64,000 bases of DNA from Gracilaria gracilis (lineage: Eukaryota > Rhodophyta > Florideophyceae > Gracilariales > Gracilariaceae): contig JARGSG010000040.1 in the NCBI GenBank assembly GCA_030374805.1, positions 310,001-374,000 of the forward strand. Reading direction: 5' to 3'. The translations under genes were made by a program, and so were the position numbers. The notes beneath the pieces are model-generated. The model had not been told where the DNA came from. It saw only the letters and a program-made list of their open reading frames with translations, and made no database searches. This document shows, piece by piece, positions 22,741 to 33,665 of this stretch; within the stretch, counting starts at the first letter, position 1; the number at the start of each line of letters is the position of its first letter.

Positions 22741-22853
22741 TTCAAGCGGCGAAATAACGACAGACCCACGAATGAAACGAAAGCAACAACGAAAGCAATC
22801 CATCAAAAGACAGCAAACACACGAACAACGCCAAAGCAAAAAGCCAGAGTACG

Positions 22854-23267
22854 TTATCCACCGCAGCCACCCCCACACCCACCACCGCATCCGCCACCGC
22901 ACCCGCCCACTCCGCCGCACCCTCCACCATCGCCGCCGCCGCCGTCTCCGCCGCCATAATCTCCGCCTCCATTATCTCCGTGAAGGCCTTCGAACATGTC
23001 GCTAAAGCCGGAGAAGAACTTGGGCTTCTTGTGGCGGCGGTGCGTCTGATGCTGCACGTAGGCGGATGCGCCCTTACTCAGACAGCCGCCAATTTTTCTG
23101 AGCGAAGTTGTGATGCTTCCGCCCGGAAGAGAGCAAGTGAGTGAGATGGAAGACGCTAACGACGGCTGATGGCACGGCGCTTCGTTCTTGTACGCGCCGG
23201 GTCTCGGCTTCAACGGAGATACTTCGGTCCCTAGCAAAAGGGCGGTGAGTTGGCGGCGCAACATCAC
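22854..23267 (-). CDS. Small protein with Gly/Asp then Gly/Cys repeat tail, 137 aa
   Basis: ATG 23267 to TAA 22854. The first ~85 residues are basic and low in acidic residues and could be an organelle-targeting region. A middle FFSGFSDMFEGLHGDN follows. The last ~40 residues are GGGDYGGGDGGGGDGGG and then CGGG repeats ending CGG. The regular Cys every four residues suggests metal binding or cross-linking. The tail is also a GCC/GGC microsatellite, so its length may be unstable. Whether the ORF is translated is unknown; the continuous frame from a targeting-like start into the ordered tail is the support. Confidence 0.4.
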   Translation of the reverse strand: MMLRRQLTALLLGTEVSPLKPRPGAYKNEAPCHQPSLASSISLTCSLPGGSITTSLRKIGGCLSKGASAYVQHQTHRRHKKPKFFSGFSDMFEGLHGDNGGGDYGGGDGGGGDGGGCGGVGGCGGGCGGGCGGGCGG

Positions 23268-23269
23268 AG

Positions 23270-24080
23270 CTCGAAGCGAAACGACCGTGACATGCAGTGT
23301 TGCAGCGCACGTATTGGCTAAATTATCGACGACAGCAGTGCGCTTTCTTTTGGGCGATCTTCGCTACATCCGCGGCACGTCTAGGCGCCTGGCACACAAC
23401 AGCTCATTCTCGACGGCCGGATCTGATCCGCAGCGCATGCATTCTGCGGCATCAGTCTTCAATACAGGGTTGCGAGCGGACGTGTTTAGAACGCGGCCGT
23501 TTGTTGTTCAGCGTTTTGCATACCATGTAACCGGGCAACTGCTCGAAATGTGCTTGCATTGTCTCCTTTGTTGTCTCCGTCGTGTTTTTTTATGGCGGTT
23601 GAACGTGCTCGTACTCATCATACTCGCTTTTTGGCGGAAACGACGAATCCAGCGCCTCTGAGGATCGCAGACCGTCATGAGTTCCCTCGGCGTGGGAACT
23701 CTAATTAATATTTAGCGACACGACGTCTTCGGATTTACAATCACAATTGTAAGCTGGAGTCATGGACAAGCAATGAATTCCAAGTTCTGCAACCCCTGAT
23801 AGAACCAAAGCTGCGATATAAACGGTGTGCCAACCCGAAGATATTCCACGGGTGAAGTGCCAGTTCCGACACGCTGCTTGCACAGCAAGCTGCGATTCTA
23901 TTCGCCATCAACTTGTGCATTTCTTGCGGCTTTGACCGGGCGAAACAACTCTGCTCTTGCAGCTGACCAAGTTCGGAGCGTCGAGCCCGGCTTTCATTTC
24001 CTCTCTTTCTGTTATTTATTCTCACCGCGGCAGAATGGAGTCCGAAAGAACCGGCCGCAGGTAGAACTCTTCGTGGTCCA
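23270..24080. other. No supported gene
   Basis: Frames on both strands (up to 157 codons plus, 214 minus) overlap each other and show no domain. The minus frame 23741-24385 overlaps the RRM-like ORF and is probably its shadow. Confidence 0.35.
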
Positions 24081-24881
24081 GTGGAAACCATCATGCGTCT
24101 GGTTCCATGCATCATGAACAACCGGAAGACCCGTTCGACGACGATATCACGCCAGCCTCCACCCAAGGCGGGCGCGCCGAAAAGTGATGCTGACAAGAAA
24201 AGCAAGGCACGCGAATTTAATGGTGATCTTGTGTCACTGTTCATCAGATCGGTCCCATTTTCTTTGTTCTCCACACGCGCATTGACCAAACATTTTGAGC
24301 GGCTTCGTGCCAATTTGACTAACGTAAGCTTAAGGGGCTCCAAACAAAGGGACTCCAACCGTCGAGCTGCTGTTGTCACCTTCAAATCCGAGGAACAAAC
24401 ATCTATCGCGCGCAGAAGGGGGCGCAGATACGATGGAAAGTATCTGGATGTGCAGTTTTATAAGCCCTACGGGATCCTAAAGCCCAAAGAGAGCCACAAA
24501 CTGAAACCATCAAAGCAGCCTACTGCGATGGTGCTTTGTTCTTATGTTCCCAGGAGAATTCGAACTGGCTGGCAAATGAAGTGTGTGCATGAGAAGTATT
24601 CGGATAGAATTTGTCTCATGGAACTAGCCGAACGCCCTGTTCCAGGTGGAACACAAATGATTGCCATCGTTACGATTTGGAGTGAAATCCCGGCGGAAGC
24701 AATGTGGAAGAGAATACCTCGATACGGTAACACGATACTTCCGATTTCTTACTTGGAGGAAGAGAAATATGAATCTGGTAGTACGGCGAGAAAGGTCGAG
24801 CCGGAAGGAAATCCAGTGTGCAAAGCTTCCCCCATGGATGCGAAGCAAACGACTCAACAGGATCGACTGCGCGAAATGTAA
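24081..24881 (+). CDS. RRM-like domain ORF, 266 aa, in-frame stops downstream
   Basis: After a basic N-terminus, residues about 48-128 resemble an RRM: LVSLFIRSVPFSLFST (RNP2-like strand), an acidic-amphipathic helix, RRAAVVTFKSEEQTSIARR (RNP1-like strand and helix 2), and KYLDVQFYKP as the last strand. Such an RRM followed by helical sequence is seen in Sac3/GANP-type and other RNA proteins, but I cannot assign the family. The TAA at 24879 is followed in the same frame by a charged helix-like segment (RRETAVLEEKKREQKNLL), then a second TAA at 25044, and the frame continues open to the next ORF. Either two introns or two nonsense changes are present. Confidence 0.45.
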   Translation: METIMRLVPCIMNNRKTRSTTISRQPPPKAGAPKSDADKKSKAREFNGDLVSLFIRSVPFSLFSTRALTKHFERLRANLTNVSLRGSKQRDSNRRAAVVTFKSEEQTSIARRRGRRYDGKYLDVQFYKPYGILKPKESHKLKPSKQPTAMVLCSYVPRRIRTGWQMKCVHEKYSDRICLMELAERPVPGGTQMIAIVTIWSEIPAEAMWKRIPRYGNTILPISYLEEEKYESGSTARKVEPEGNPVCKASPMDAKQTTQQDRLREM

Positions 24882-25406
24882 CGGCTTCGAAGGGAGACTG
24901 CAGTACTTGAAGAAAAGAAACGAGAGCAAAAAAATCTTTTGTGCGTGGCAATCAGGCCTCGGGTATGTACTCGAGAGTTTCACTTTCGGGGTGAAATTCT
25001 CGAGTTTTTACCGTTACCAAAGGCCTTGTGGCATCCTTTATCCTAAAGGCTACGCAACCTTCTTGAGCTTGGAGGTGGCGTTAACGTCCTTTGGGCTACC
25101 AGAACAGTGGAAAACGTGGACACCATGGTCCAATACCTTGGCGCTTTTCGCCAAGTTAGTTCTCGTGAAGATGCCAGCTTTCCAGCCCAGAAGCACACTC
25201 ACACACAACTAAACGCTGCGTTCCCCCAGCAACGTACAACTGGTACCACCCAGCCTTTATTGTACGCTCCCCCCACGGCTGCACCTGCAGGGTGCATACT
25301 CTACTTCCTGGCGCGCCTTTCTGCTCGCTCTCTGCACCTTTTCTCGACACATCATTCCACACTCTCGCTTCGTCTCTACTGCAGCAAAACCCCATTTGTT
25401 GCTGCA

Positions 25407-27835
25407 ATGAACTCCGAAGACGAAATGGAAGCAGCAGGCATGCGCACAGATAACACCAAGTCTTTGTTTGACTGCATCGCTCCAGTTCCAAGCACCACCA
25501 ACGCATCGCCACCCCACCAATATAGTCCTCGAAAACCGCGCTTTCAAACATTGCATTTGACGTCAGTTCAAGAGGAGCTAAACTTCGTCTGGGACTTTCT
25601 GTCTACTAGAAGTGAAAAACATCTGCATGCTTTGCTTAAGGCAATGAGACGCCAAACTACTGGATCAAAGGATGTTCTTCGCTCTCGTGCAATGCTACAC
25701 GTACGATGTGAGCTTGTTCGCAGCATTCTTCCGTTTTCTCTCATGTCTAGTCTGGACCACGAAGGCGTTATGGGACACTTACGAATTAAGAAAGGGCTGC
25801 ACATGATCACAGCTCCAAGATGTTCCACTTTGCTTTCATCCTTGACGAGCGGAGCGGAACGTAAGAGCTTTCAAAAGGAGCTCGAGCTCGATCAAAACGA
25901 AGACTTTGATGGCCATACCACGGAGAAGACTCCGATGCCAAAAATCAAAGTTGCGGTTGCTAAGAAGAAACCACAAGCCTTAGATTTTTCGGAGAACCAA
26001 TTTGCTCGTCTTCTGATCTTGGTCCGAGATGAAGAGGAAACGAAAAGGAATATTTACGTGTTGGCGACTACAATATCTAGAGCGCAGCAAGATGCAGGTA
26101 TTCGTCAAGAATATTTGTGGGAGAGGATAGCTGTTCGATTTAATGATGATCGGTTTTTGTGGGGCAAAGCCGGGAACGGAAGGAAAGAACACAAACCGCG
26201 CCAGCGGCTACGCAACCAAGGTGTTCAGCCTTGCTCCCTATTGGGGCAGAGCAGTGGCAGAACCCTCCGATGAGGCCGACACGTGCCGGGCGTAACTCCG
26301 GGCGGCCTCTTCCTGACTTACAGACGGAGGTTGGGGGTGGCAATCGGGGTGCGAACAGGATGGATTCCACTGGGTGTGGCGTATCCCGTAGCAAAAGGGG
26401 CGAGATAGAAGGTAGCAAAATGAGCCGCACTGCGGAGCACAGACTCGTGAGAGCGGGGAATAATCCCGAGACAAAAAGGGGCAAACCTGTACAACAGGGC
26501 GAAGTGTAACGAAGCCGTAAGACGGGAAAACAGAAAGAGTGTATGGAAGAATAATAAATAAGAGGCCGTAACGACGGATCGGTGCTTCTCGGTGACGGAG
26601 GTGGATAACTTGTCCGGATAAGCGGCGGTATTCTTCGGGAATGGGGCGAAAGACCGTGCGCAAGCGGAACTCAAGCTAGAGCCAAGGCCTCCTTGAGGTT
26701 TACTTCCCCGTACAGTGGCGGCAAGTGCCGCCACTTATATACGGCTGACAAATATCACTAAAATATCTAAGTACCCGGCACGCCGGCCAACACTACCCAC
26801 GTGTACCTTCGTGGCACCCTTGCAACGGCGCATCCGGTAATCGGGCGCGGGCACACACGTGTCGCGCCAATCCTACCCTTCATAGGCGGATCCCTAATCC
26901 GGGCCCAATAGGCAAATAGACTTCATAATAGTAGGAAGTTCAGCCGAAAATAACAACGGATATATGAGTTGCATCCCCCTCAGTCCCTGCCAAGGGCAAT
27001 TGCTCTACAGTTTTGTCCAATTGAGGATTTTCCTGAACCAGTAGCCGATGTGGTGCCTAGCTTGCAACCTCTGGTGTGGCGAAGTGGGGAGAAGCTGGCT
27101 TCTGTATGGCGGGATAACAAAAGTTGCTGGACTAAAACACTTGCCAACTATGACGTATCTGGGAACAATGGAGAACTCCCGTTCATTGACTTTTGTCATA
27201 AGAACGCAAGAACCAAATCTCTTTCTGCGGTTGGGAGGAGGGTCTTTCTTACACACTGCGTGTTTGGAATTAACTACGAAGACGTGGACCGAATTGTTGG
27301 GCAATTTGTTTCTCGGTGTTTGCCTGGTAACGCTGGAGGTAGTCTGGGTGTGAGCCGAAACTTAAACTTCTTGAAGGGAAAGCGACGTAGAACTTCAAGT
27401 GGTGGAAAAGCGTCAATGGGTTCGAAGCGTACGAAGTCGGCGCGCAGCAGCAGTGATGAAGTGTTCCAGGAGGCCATCACTGGCTTGAATTCTTCAATGA
27501 GCAGATTGGCAGGAAGCTATCAGAATAAAGTTGAGTTACAAAGGAAACAATTTGAAGAGAGACAGCACCGTTCAGATGAGATTCAATCTTCCCTTCAAGG
27601 TTCGAGTGCAATTGAACCTTTGAAAGCTACCGTCCAACGCACTACCTATTTAATGGAGGTTCTTGGCAATGTAGATGCAGCGTACGCCACGTATCAGGAT
27701 TCCGTGAAGAGGTCGGCAGACCCTGCCCACATAGCGTGTTTGAAAGACGCCTATGAGAGCATCAAGGCGTTATTGCATACGAGGCAGACAGATCTGAGGA
27801 GAGCTGCAGGAGTCCCAGGTGGAGAAGGGTCGTAG
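25407..27835 (+). CDS. Gene of unknown function split by an LTR-like insertion
   Basis: ATG 25407 (MNSEDEMEAAGM) opens a frame continuing to 26159. It holds SVQEELNFVWDFLST, a basic middle region, and a helical segment ending WERIAVRFNDDRF, reminiscent of SANT/Myb-like DNA-binding proteins encoded by some transposons. The frame is interrupted by the 26160-27009 element and resumes at 27010 (CPIEDFPEPVADVV) through SLQPLVWRSGEKL to a stop at 27833-27835. With one copy of the target duplication the two halves join in frame. The second half has a basic KGKRRR region and a Gln/Glu-rich coiled-coil-like segment (QRKQFEERQHRSDEIQ). The frame is also open upstream of the ATG. As it stands the gene is disrupted. 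Confidence 0.6.
26160..27009 (+). mobile_element. Solo-LTR-like insertion, 850 bp
   Basis: It begins TGGGGCAAAG and ends GCTCTACA (TG...CA). Flanks are GTTTTTG (26153-26159) and GTTTTG (27010-27015), a target duplication differing by one T. Removing the element with one duplication copy rejoins the host ORF. The 3' 280 bp resemble the element at 4643-5368, including CACTTATATACGG, which may be the TATA box. There is no gag-pol sequence. Confidence 0.75.
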
Positions 27836-28499
27836 CTCGTAGTGTACCCGTGTTCTGAACCTTTTCCGGACTCTCTTTCGCTTTATGGAGACATCGCTTC
27901 TAGTGTAAACATCTTGTACTTATGTTCACTCCTACCCATCAAAGAAGCGTGCTCTAATCATATACCAGAGAATACCTGCTGGATGAGTACAACGCTGTCG
28001 GTGTACCTGTGCACCGAATCTCACCACATTCTTCGTGAAACGCATAGACAGATCTACAGACGCGCAATCCCCGTGGGTTTTCCAACAACGAACGACATCC
28101 GGGATGCTCCTGAACCCTGTTGCGAAGATGAGCTGTAGTGGGTACCGGAGTTAGATGTTATTATGAAAGACACATCATAGTTCACGTGGAGTATGCCGCC
28201 GAGGGCCACCTTCACCACTTCTAGAGCACCAAGACTGAGTGAAGTCTCTGCCTTTCGTTCGAACTGTATTGCTTCTCTCTCACGTTCAGATCATCGAGGT
28301 AGACCAAAGCATATCTGTAACTCTATTTCTGTTCTTAGCTCGACTTGCTTGCATCTGCACAACATGCGGATTGGGTACGCTTGTCTACGTTACACTAGGG
28401 CTGGATGGGAGACATCACCATATCAAACCGCGCATTCTTGATTATCAAAACTCATCGTGGAACGCAGGTGAGTTACTTTCTTGTTTTCATTCTACGAGC
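27836..28499. other. No supported gene
   Basis: A 98-codon frame (27842-28138) follows the previous stop at once and might be a continuation, but it shows no domain. The rest holds only short frames. Confidence 0.35.
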
Positions 28500-29715
28500 T
28501 TATCCTCCTGCTTTCGAGGATGATGAATCCGATTGCAGTCTGGCCACTGTTCCAACTGCAATGATCTTATCTCCATCTCTAATCATAAACCTTCTCAGAT
28601 GCGGGAAGACATCATAGGGTTCCACACAAACAGGTTGTGTAGTCCTAAGTCGAGCCAAACACTTCATCCCTGGTTTCACAACCTTGGGATGTTTTTGCTC
28701 CGCCTTTCCAGCTTCGTTAAGCCCCGCGAGCAACTGATCAATAACGACTTCTTCTACAGCGAAATGAAGATGAAACACGGCGGAATAACCCGCACAAATG
28801 ATGCTCTTGTGCTCCAACATCATCAACTTGGCGATTAACGAACTTGTATACAAAACCAAGTTCCGAGGTGAACACAGTACGAAACCTGCTCTAGCACCCT
28901 TTTCATCTATTCCTCTTACACGAAGCCGAACAACGTCACCTGGTTCTGCCGCTTGTGCAGTAGAACCTTCTAGCTGTACTGATTCGACCCAAACTTCCAC
29001 TCTATTCGGCATCATGACAAGTGAGTCATTCATGAATCACCCTAGACTCCATCTTACCCATGACCATGGTACCCATCTCTTTGTGCGTTTCCGAGATCGG
29101 CATTTTAACCGGCCCGTTTAGAAGACGCTCAGGGGCACGCAAATGTTCTAGTGTATCAAGCAGCGATTCGCCATCGGACCACGGGCAGGTTTCGTTAGAT
29201 GGTTTGTTCTTCAGGTTATCCCCAGTCAAACCAGAGACAGGTATCCACACCAAACCCTTCGGGTTCCAACCGACATTCTTGAGATAGGGTTCAGGCTTCT
29301 GCTTACAATCCATGTAGCGCTCTTGGCTCCATGATCCGTCAGGGGTGACGACACTTGGGTCGTCCAGCTTCTTGATGACCACACCCATCTGTCAAACTTC
29401 TAATATCTTGGCCAGCATGTCATGCTCTTCCGTTTGTCCTCCTCTCTCAAAGACGCTCTCAAACTCTCCTTCTCTAGCTGAGATGACCAAAATTTCGATG
29501 TCCGCTTGTGATGCTCCGCCTATCATGTGAGGTACATAGTTCTTATGGCCTGGTGCATCGAGGATAGTTAATCGTCGCGTTTCGTTGGCGAAGCTGGCTT
29601 GACCTCATTCCTCGGTTTTTATCTTTTCTCTCTTCTGCTCGGAGGTGTCCAGCGCAAAAGCAAATTTCCAACTCTCGCGATTCAGCGCTTTTGCTTCGTT
29701 CTCGTACTTATCCAT
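28500..29715 (-). pseudogene. Translation termination factor eRF3 (GSPT/Sup35-like) pseudogene
   Basis: On the minus strand the order is that of eRF3: DKYENEAKALNRESW (switch I region), a G3 box DAPGHKNYVPHMIGGA, SQADIEILVISAREGEFE, then KKLDD where the G4 box NKMDD is expected, SGLTG near the G5 region, domain 2 (MPISETHKEMGTMVMGKMES, then LVMMPNR), and domain 3 (LEHKSIICAGYSAV...MKCLARLRTTQPVC). Defects: TGA at 29605-29607, TGA at 29392-29394, a frameshift at about 29025-29035, loss of the G4 Asn, and no P-loop upstream. The Harbinger-like transposase lies immediately upstream on the same strand, where the missing N-terminal part should be. A processed or duplicated, dead copy is the simplest reading. 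Confidence 0.85.
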
Positions 29716-29775
29716 GGTCTGCAGCTGGTGGTGACGGCCTTCCGATTTCGCAGGTCACACTCACGCAAACTATAA

Positions 29776-31009
29776 TCACAAATTCGATGTAGGACGGAGC
29801 AGGCCTTTCTCGGTGGCAAGATCCAGCATCATCGTTCGAATAAAATCTCTATCTAGGTCCAAATGGCTGCTGTAGTGCGAGCCAGATTTCTCCTTAACTT
29901 GTGAGTTCCAAAGAGATGATTCGTTCTCGATCTCTTTCAGTTCCTTCTCTCCGTAGATATATTCCGTAATGCCCTCAGAGTTTATACAGAAATTATGTAG
30001 GATCATCCCGACAGCAATAATCGGAACGCAGTCCTCCACACCATAATTTAACTCCCCATTGTAAAATACACGCCACCTGCGCTTCAGAATACCAAACGCC
30101 TGTTCCACATGTATACGCATAGAAGATAAAAAAAATTAGTTGCACTCTGTGAACAAGATACATTCTTACCAGGAAACGGTACCAACAACGAGTTAGATAG
30201 ACAGTAAGCATTATCTCCAACAAATGAAATATCCCAGAAGCAGTTTGCCTGCACTTAAAAATCTTGACAAAGGAGACATCTCAAACGCAACCGCATCGTT
30301 AGTACTCCCAACTGAAAGAGCGGAGAAATCCATAAAGCGATACTTTGAATCCACCGACGCCTGCACGGGGATCGAAAAGAATCCTTTGCGACAAAAAAGC
30401 TTGCTGGGTTTTCAAACCATCTCGGTTTCTTTATACGCATACATATACCGTCCAAAGCGCCGATACATCCCGAAAAAGGATTCCAAAAACTCCGAGACGT
30501 TTTGAATCCCATGCTGAGCTTCTTAAGTCCTTCTTCATTTTCTGGTATCCCCGGAAGAGTCATGGTCTCATTAACGGCCGCAAAAAATGCTTTAAAACAT
30601 TTATTCACACTGGACTTGCTGACTTTGTACGCCAGCATAACATCATGAACACTGGCTCCTGCCATTATTCGTAAACCAATAGCAACTTTCACTTTTGACT
30701 GAATTGATCGATTGTCTAACGCTGATCTTTCTGAAATGCGCGAGCTTTTGAGAAGAGTATGGTAGAGCCTGTTAAAACTGATGCGTCCCATTCGGAATGC
30801 TCCATAAAAATCTGCTTCAGAATAAACACGGGTTAGCGTTTCAATGTCTCTTTGACAGCAGGATAGTTGCTGCGTGCCCGTTTTCTTTTTGACTGCTGAA
30901 CATGATGTATTACAAACACCATGGTAAAAATAAGGTGGTGTAGTGCCTGTATTAATGTCTCATCATCGTCCGTAGAGGTCGTCGAGGGGCCACGGTCGCA
31001 AGTAGACAT
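29776..31009 (-). pseudogene. PIF/Harbinger-type transposase (DDE_Tnp_4-like), near-complete but frameshifted
   Basis: It starts at ATG 31009 (MSTCDRGPSTTSTDDDE). Domains in order: basic QSKRKRARSNYP; YGAFRMGRISFNRLY and a helix-turn-helix region (ASVHDVMLAYKVSKSSVNKC); first catalytic Asp in GCIGALDGI; FCRKGFFSIPVQASVD; second Asp in FVGDNAYCLSNSL; and third acidic residue in MRIHVEQAFGILKRRW. The frame breaks at short homopolymers: TTT 30851-30853, A6 30393-30398, CCC 30233-30235 and A8 30128-30135. Each needs a single-base change. Catalytic residues are all kept, so the element is young or the breaks are sequence errors. Terminal repeats and 3-bp target duplication were not located. Confidence 0.85.
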
Positions 31010-32030
31010 GTGTAAAGGCGCGAGGAAAAGCGTTCTGGAGGTTGAGCTGCCGTCGTAAACCGAAGATCTTCACTCTGCCTGCAGCAGAGCTTGGAGCTCT
31101 GCGCAACGGCGGCGTCTGTCAACATGGCTCGTTATGGCGCTACAATGGTGTTCTGCCAAATTGGAGAGTTTTGGTAAAACTTGTTACTTTTGGGCAAAGG
31201 TCCTGAAAAGTTCAAGGGCTGAGGTATCCCTTGGAGGTTACCTGGTGTGCGTACTAGATGTACAAGGGAGTAGTCCTGCATCCTTTGGATGACACTACCC
31301 GTAGGATTGTTGAAACGGATAGAAATCCATATTTTCCCCACCAGTTTTTATGTACGTACCCGCAGCGTCAGTAAGAATGGGAAACTGATTGCGTCCGGAT
31401 CAAGTAATGGAAGTATTCAGGTTTGGCATGCAGACACTGCATGATGCTTGGGCGTTGCTGAGGTTCGAAATGGGATGACAGGTGTAGATTCTCCGGCCCC
31501 GGCTAAAGGCGAAAATACACGACGTAAAGCCTTTATTCATGCAGTGTCTGGCAGCCCTGCAAATGCCACGTAAACGCCCTCTGGGCGGTTGCATGGCATT
31601 TGCAATACTGCCAGCTTCTGCATTGTTGCGTCATCGCAGTCAGTAAAACTGTATTTAAGAGACAGATGATAGGCACTCTGCAGACAAAATGCTACGGGCA
31701 GAGTCAAGCGGTGGGTCTGATCAACCCGGCCACTATGGCAGCCGCTGCTCTCCCCGCTCGCGTAGGGGTGTAGTCTTAGTCTTTTGGGGCAGCGCCTGGG
31801 TGCCGGCGTTATTAGACATTTTATGTCGCTATGGTAGTAGGTAATACGCTGTTTCCTCTGACGTTCGGAAAGCTCACTGTAGAAGCCCCGGCGTTAAGAA
31901 ATAGCGACCACAGCGGAAGCTGAACCGTACCCCAAAATGCAGCACTGTAGATCAGCCTTACTAGATTTTTGCAATCACCTGTATTCTACCTAGTCGGGGC
32001 CACAATCGGACACGTGTCCACCGATTAGCA
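31010..32030. other. No supported gene
   Basis: Short frames only (about 70 codons at 31132-31341, minus). Probably includes the terminal part of the Harbinger-like element. No tRNA-like A/B boxes were recognised. Confidence 0.35.
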
Positions 32031-32032
32031 TT

Positions 32033-32374
32033 GTGTTACGTGTTTATTACAATCATTTGACCTCATGCGGGGGGCCGCAATCATCGATAAGCAATGCTTA
32101 TCCATCGTCCAAATGTGCGGTCAAACAGCCTTTACCCACTCCCACTTCGAGACCCCCACATCTGCCTGCGATGCAAATGCTGCTTGACGATGAAGACATG
32201 TACGAGACTTTCTTTTCTCACAACTTTGAGAACCAAGCACTGCATGTCGGTGATTCATATCGATCCAATCGAGCCATGTGCATGCGCATGCACCGTCGAT
32301 TTATCCCCAACCATGACATAGACCACCCTTTTGAATACTACCTCACCAACCGTCTCACTTACTATTCCTACTGA
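32033..32374 (+). other. Possible N-terminal remnant of the DDE transposase at 32.9 kb
   Basis: A 113-codon frame with a segment like DDEDMYETFFSHNFENQAL and MCMRMHRRFIPNHD. It lies in the same frame number as the catalytic fragment downstream, but stops and other frames intervene. Assignment is by position only. Confidence 0.25.
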
Positions 32375-32849
32375 TCTGCAAATAACTCTTTATAACTCGC
32401 CAACCTTCCTCCATGAGCACTTTCCACCCGCAAACGCTCCCTCGTTGCCCGCTTTGCGCCGTTCCTTCCGAAATGGCTTTGAGCTTGTCCTACATCGCAT
32501 GCAAATGCGCTCTGCAGCCATAGCAAGATTCGCCGATTCTTTATCTGCGTTTTGGCACGTCTCGGTGGAAGCCTCACAGCACTTTTGCCCTCCCACGTCC
32601 GAAGTAGCCAATGGCCGAAGAAGGCGACGCACTGGGTGTCTCGACGGAGATGTAGCACCGTGAACGGAACGGTCTCACGTATTCGCATGGTATATGCGCG
32701 TTGAGGCGAAGGATCTCCAGTCGGTGCTACAGCGCCTTCTCCACCATAGACACAACGGCGTACTGTTTGAGGCGGGACTGGAGTTTGACGGAGACATGTA
32801 CGCCGACACGGTGATGCAGTTAATGGACGCGCCTGTGAGCGGCCTGGAA

Positions 32850-33202
32850 AAGACGTTGTATGGGTTAATGGACCGTACCCGTGTGGCTCCTATCCTGACA
32901 ATTTAATATTCAAGAACAAATTGAAGGATTTGCTTTTACCAGGTGAAATGGTAGTGACAGATAATGGTTATGCTGATTCTCACTGTCTCAAAGGTGATGG
33001 TGTTCCCTTTCTGAGGAAAACGTGGTATGAAATGGCGAGAGCTCAGCATGAAAAGCTTAACAGTCGACTGAAATCTTTTTTCTGTCTCTCTCAATGCTTC
33101 CGGCATGCAAAAGAAAAACACGGCTTTTGTGTTTTTGGGATTGCAAATATAGTGCAATGTATGCTTCAACATGGGGAGCCTTTGTTCCAAGAATACCGTT
33201 AA
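32850..33202 (+). pseudogene. DDE-superfamily transposase C-terminal fragment
   Basis: The frame reads NGPYPCGSYPDNLIF, LLLPGEMVVTDNGYADSHC, RAQHEKLNSRLKSFFCLSQ, FRHAKEKHGFCVFGIANIVQ and ends GEPLFQEYR. This matches the nuclease C-terminus of a Harbinger-related family widespread in fungi, algae and oomycetes, with second Asp in VTDNGY and third acidic residue in QHEKLNSRLK. The first catalytic Asp is not found in frame, so this is a truncated copy and differs from the transposase at 29.8-31.0 kb. Confidence 0.65.
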
Positions 33203-33665
33203 ATATTTCTCATCTTTTTATTACAAAATTGGTGTATCTAACTAGAATTTCATATTGCTTCTTACTTTGGAGGAGGTTTTAAAAGTTGATTTCTAATTAT
33301 TGTGCAACAAAAGCATGAACTGTTGAGATTTGTAACATTTGTTGTGATACGCCATGGAACGATTGATGTGTAGCTTCCCTGCAAACTTGTAGAAATTATA
33401 GCTTCGTATTTATATCTTCTCTGTTTCAGTTCATCTATTCCTTCTCTACCTTATTAAATTTAGCTTTGTTGTCTCCGGTTTATTTTGATGTTTTACAACC
33501 TAAAAACATGCTCCTTCATCAGGTTGGATAGAAATCATAACATCTGTTTTGAAGAAGCATTAGTACAGATGTTACTTCGGCTCTGAAAATTTCCTTGCAC
33601 TAATAAACTCATCATCGTGCTTCTGATATATAGAAGAACGAAAATAAAAAGTGCTATATCCTTTT
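33203..33665. other. AT-rich boundary segment before the satellite
   Basis: No gene. The switch to satellite is abrupt at about 33666. Confidence 0.5.

Noticed and set aside
23741-24385. 214-codon minus-strand frame
   Set aside because: Overlaps the RRM-like ORF on the other strand and shows no domain.
29392-29607. UGA recoding (selenocysteine or alternative code) in the eRF3-like sequence
   Set aside because: A frameshift, altered G4 box and missing P-loop accompany the two TGA codons, and TGA ends other frames in the window; decay explains everything.
31459-31480. tRNA-like B box (GGTTCGAAAT)
   Set aside because: No matching A box or cloverleaf can be built around it.
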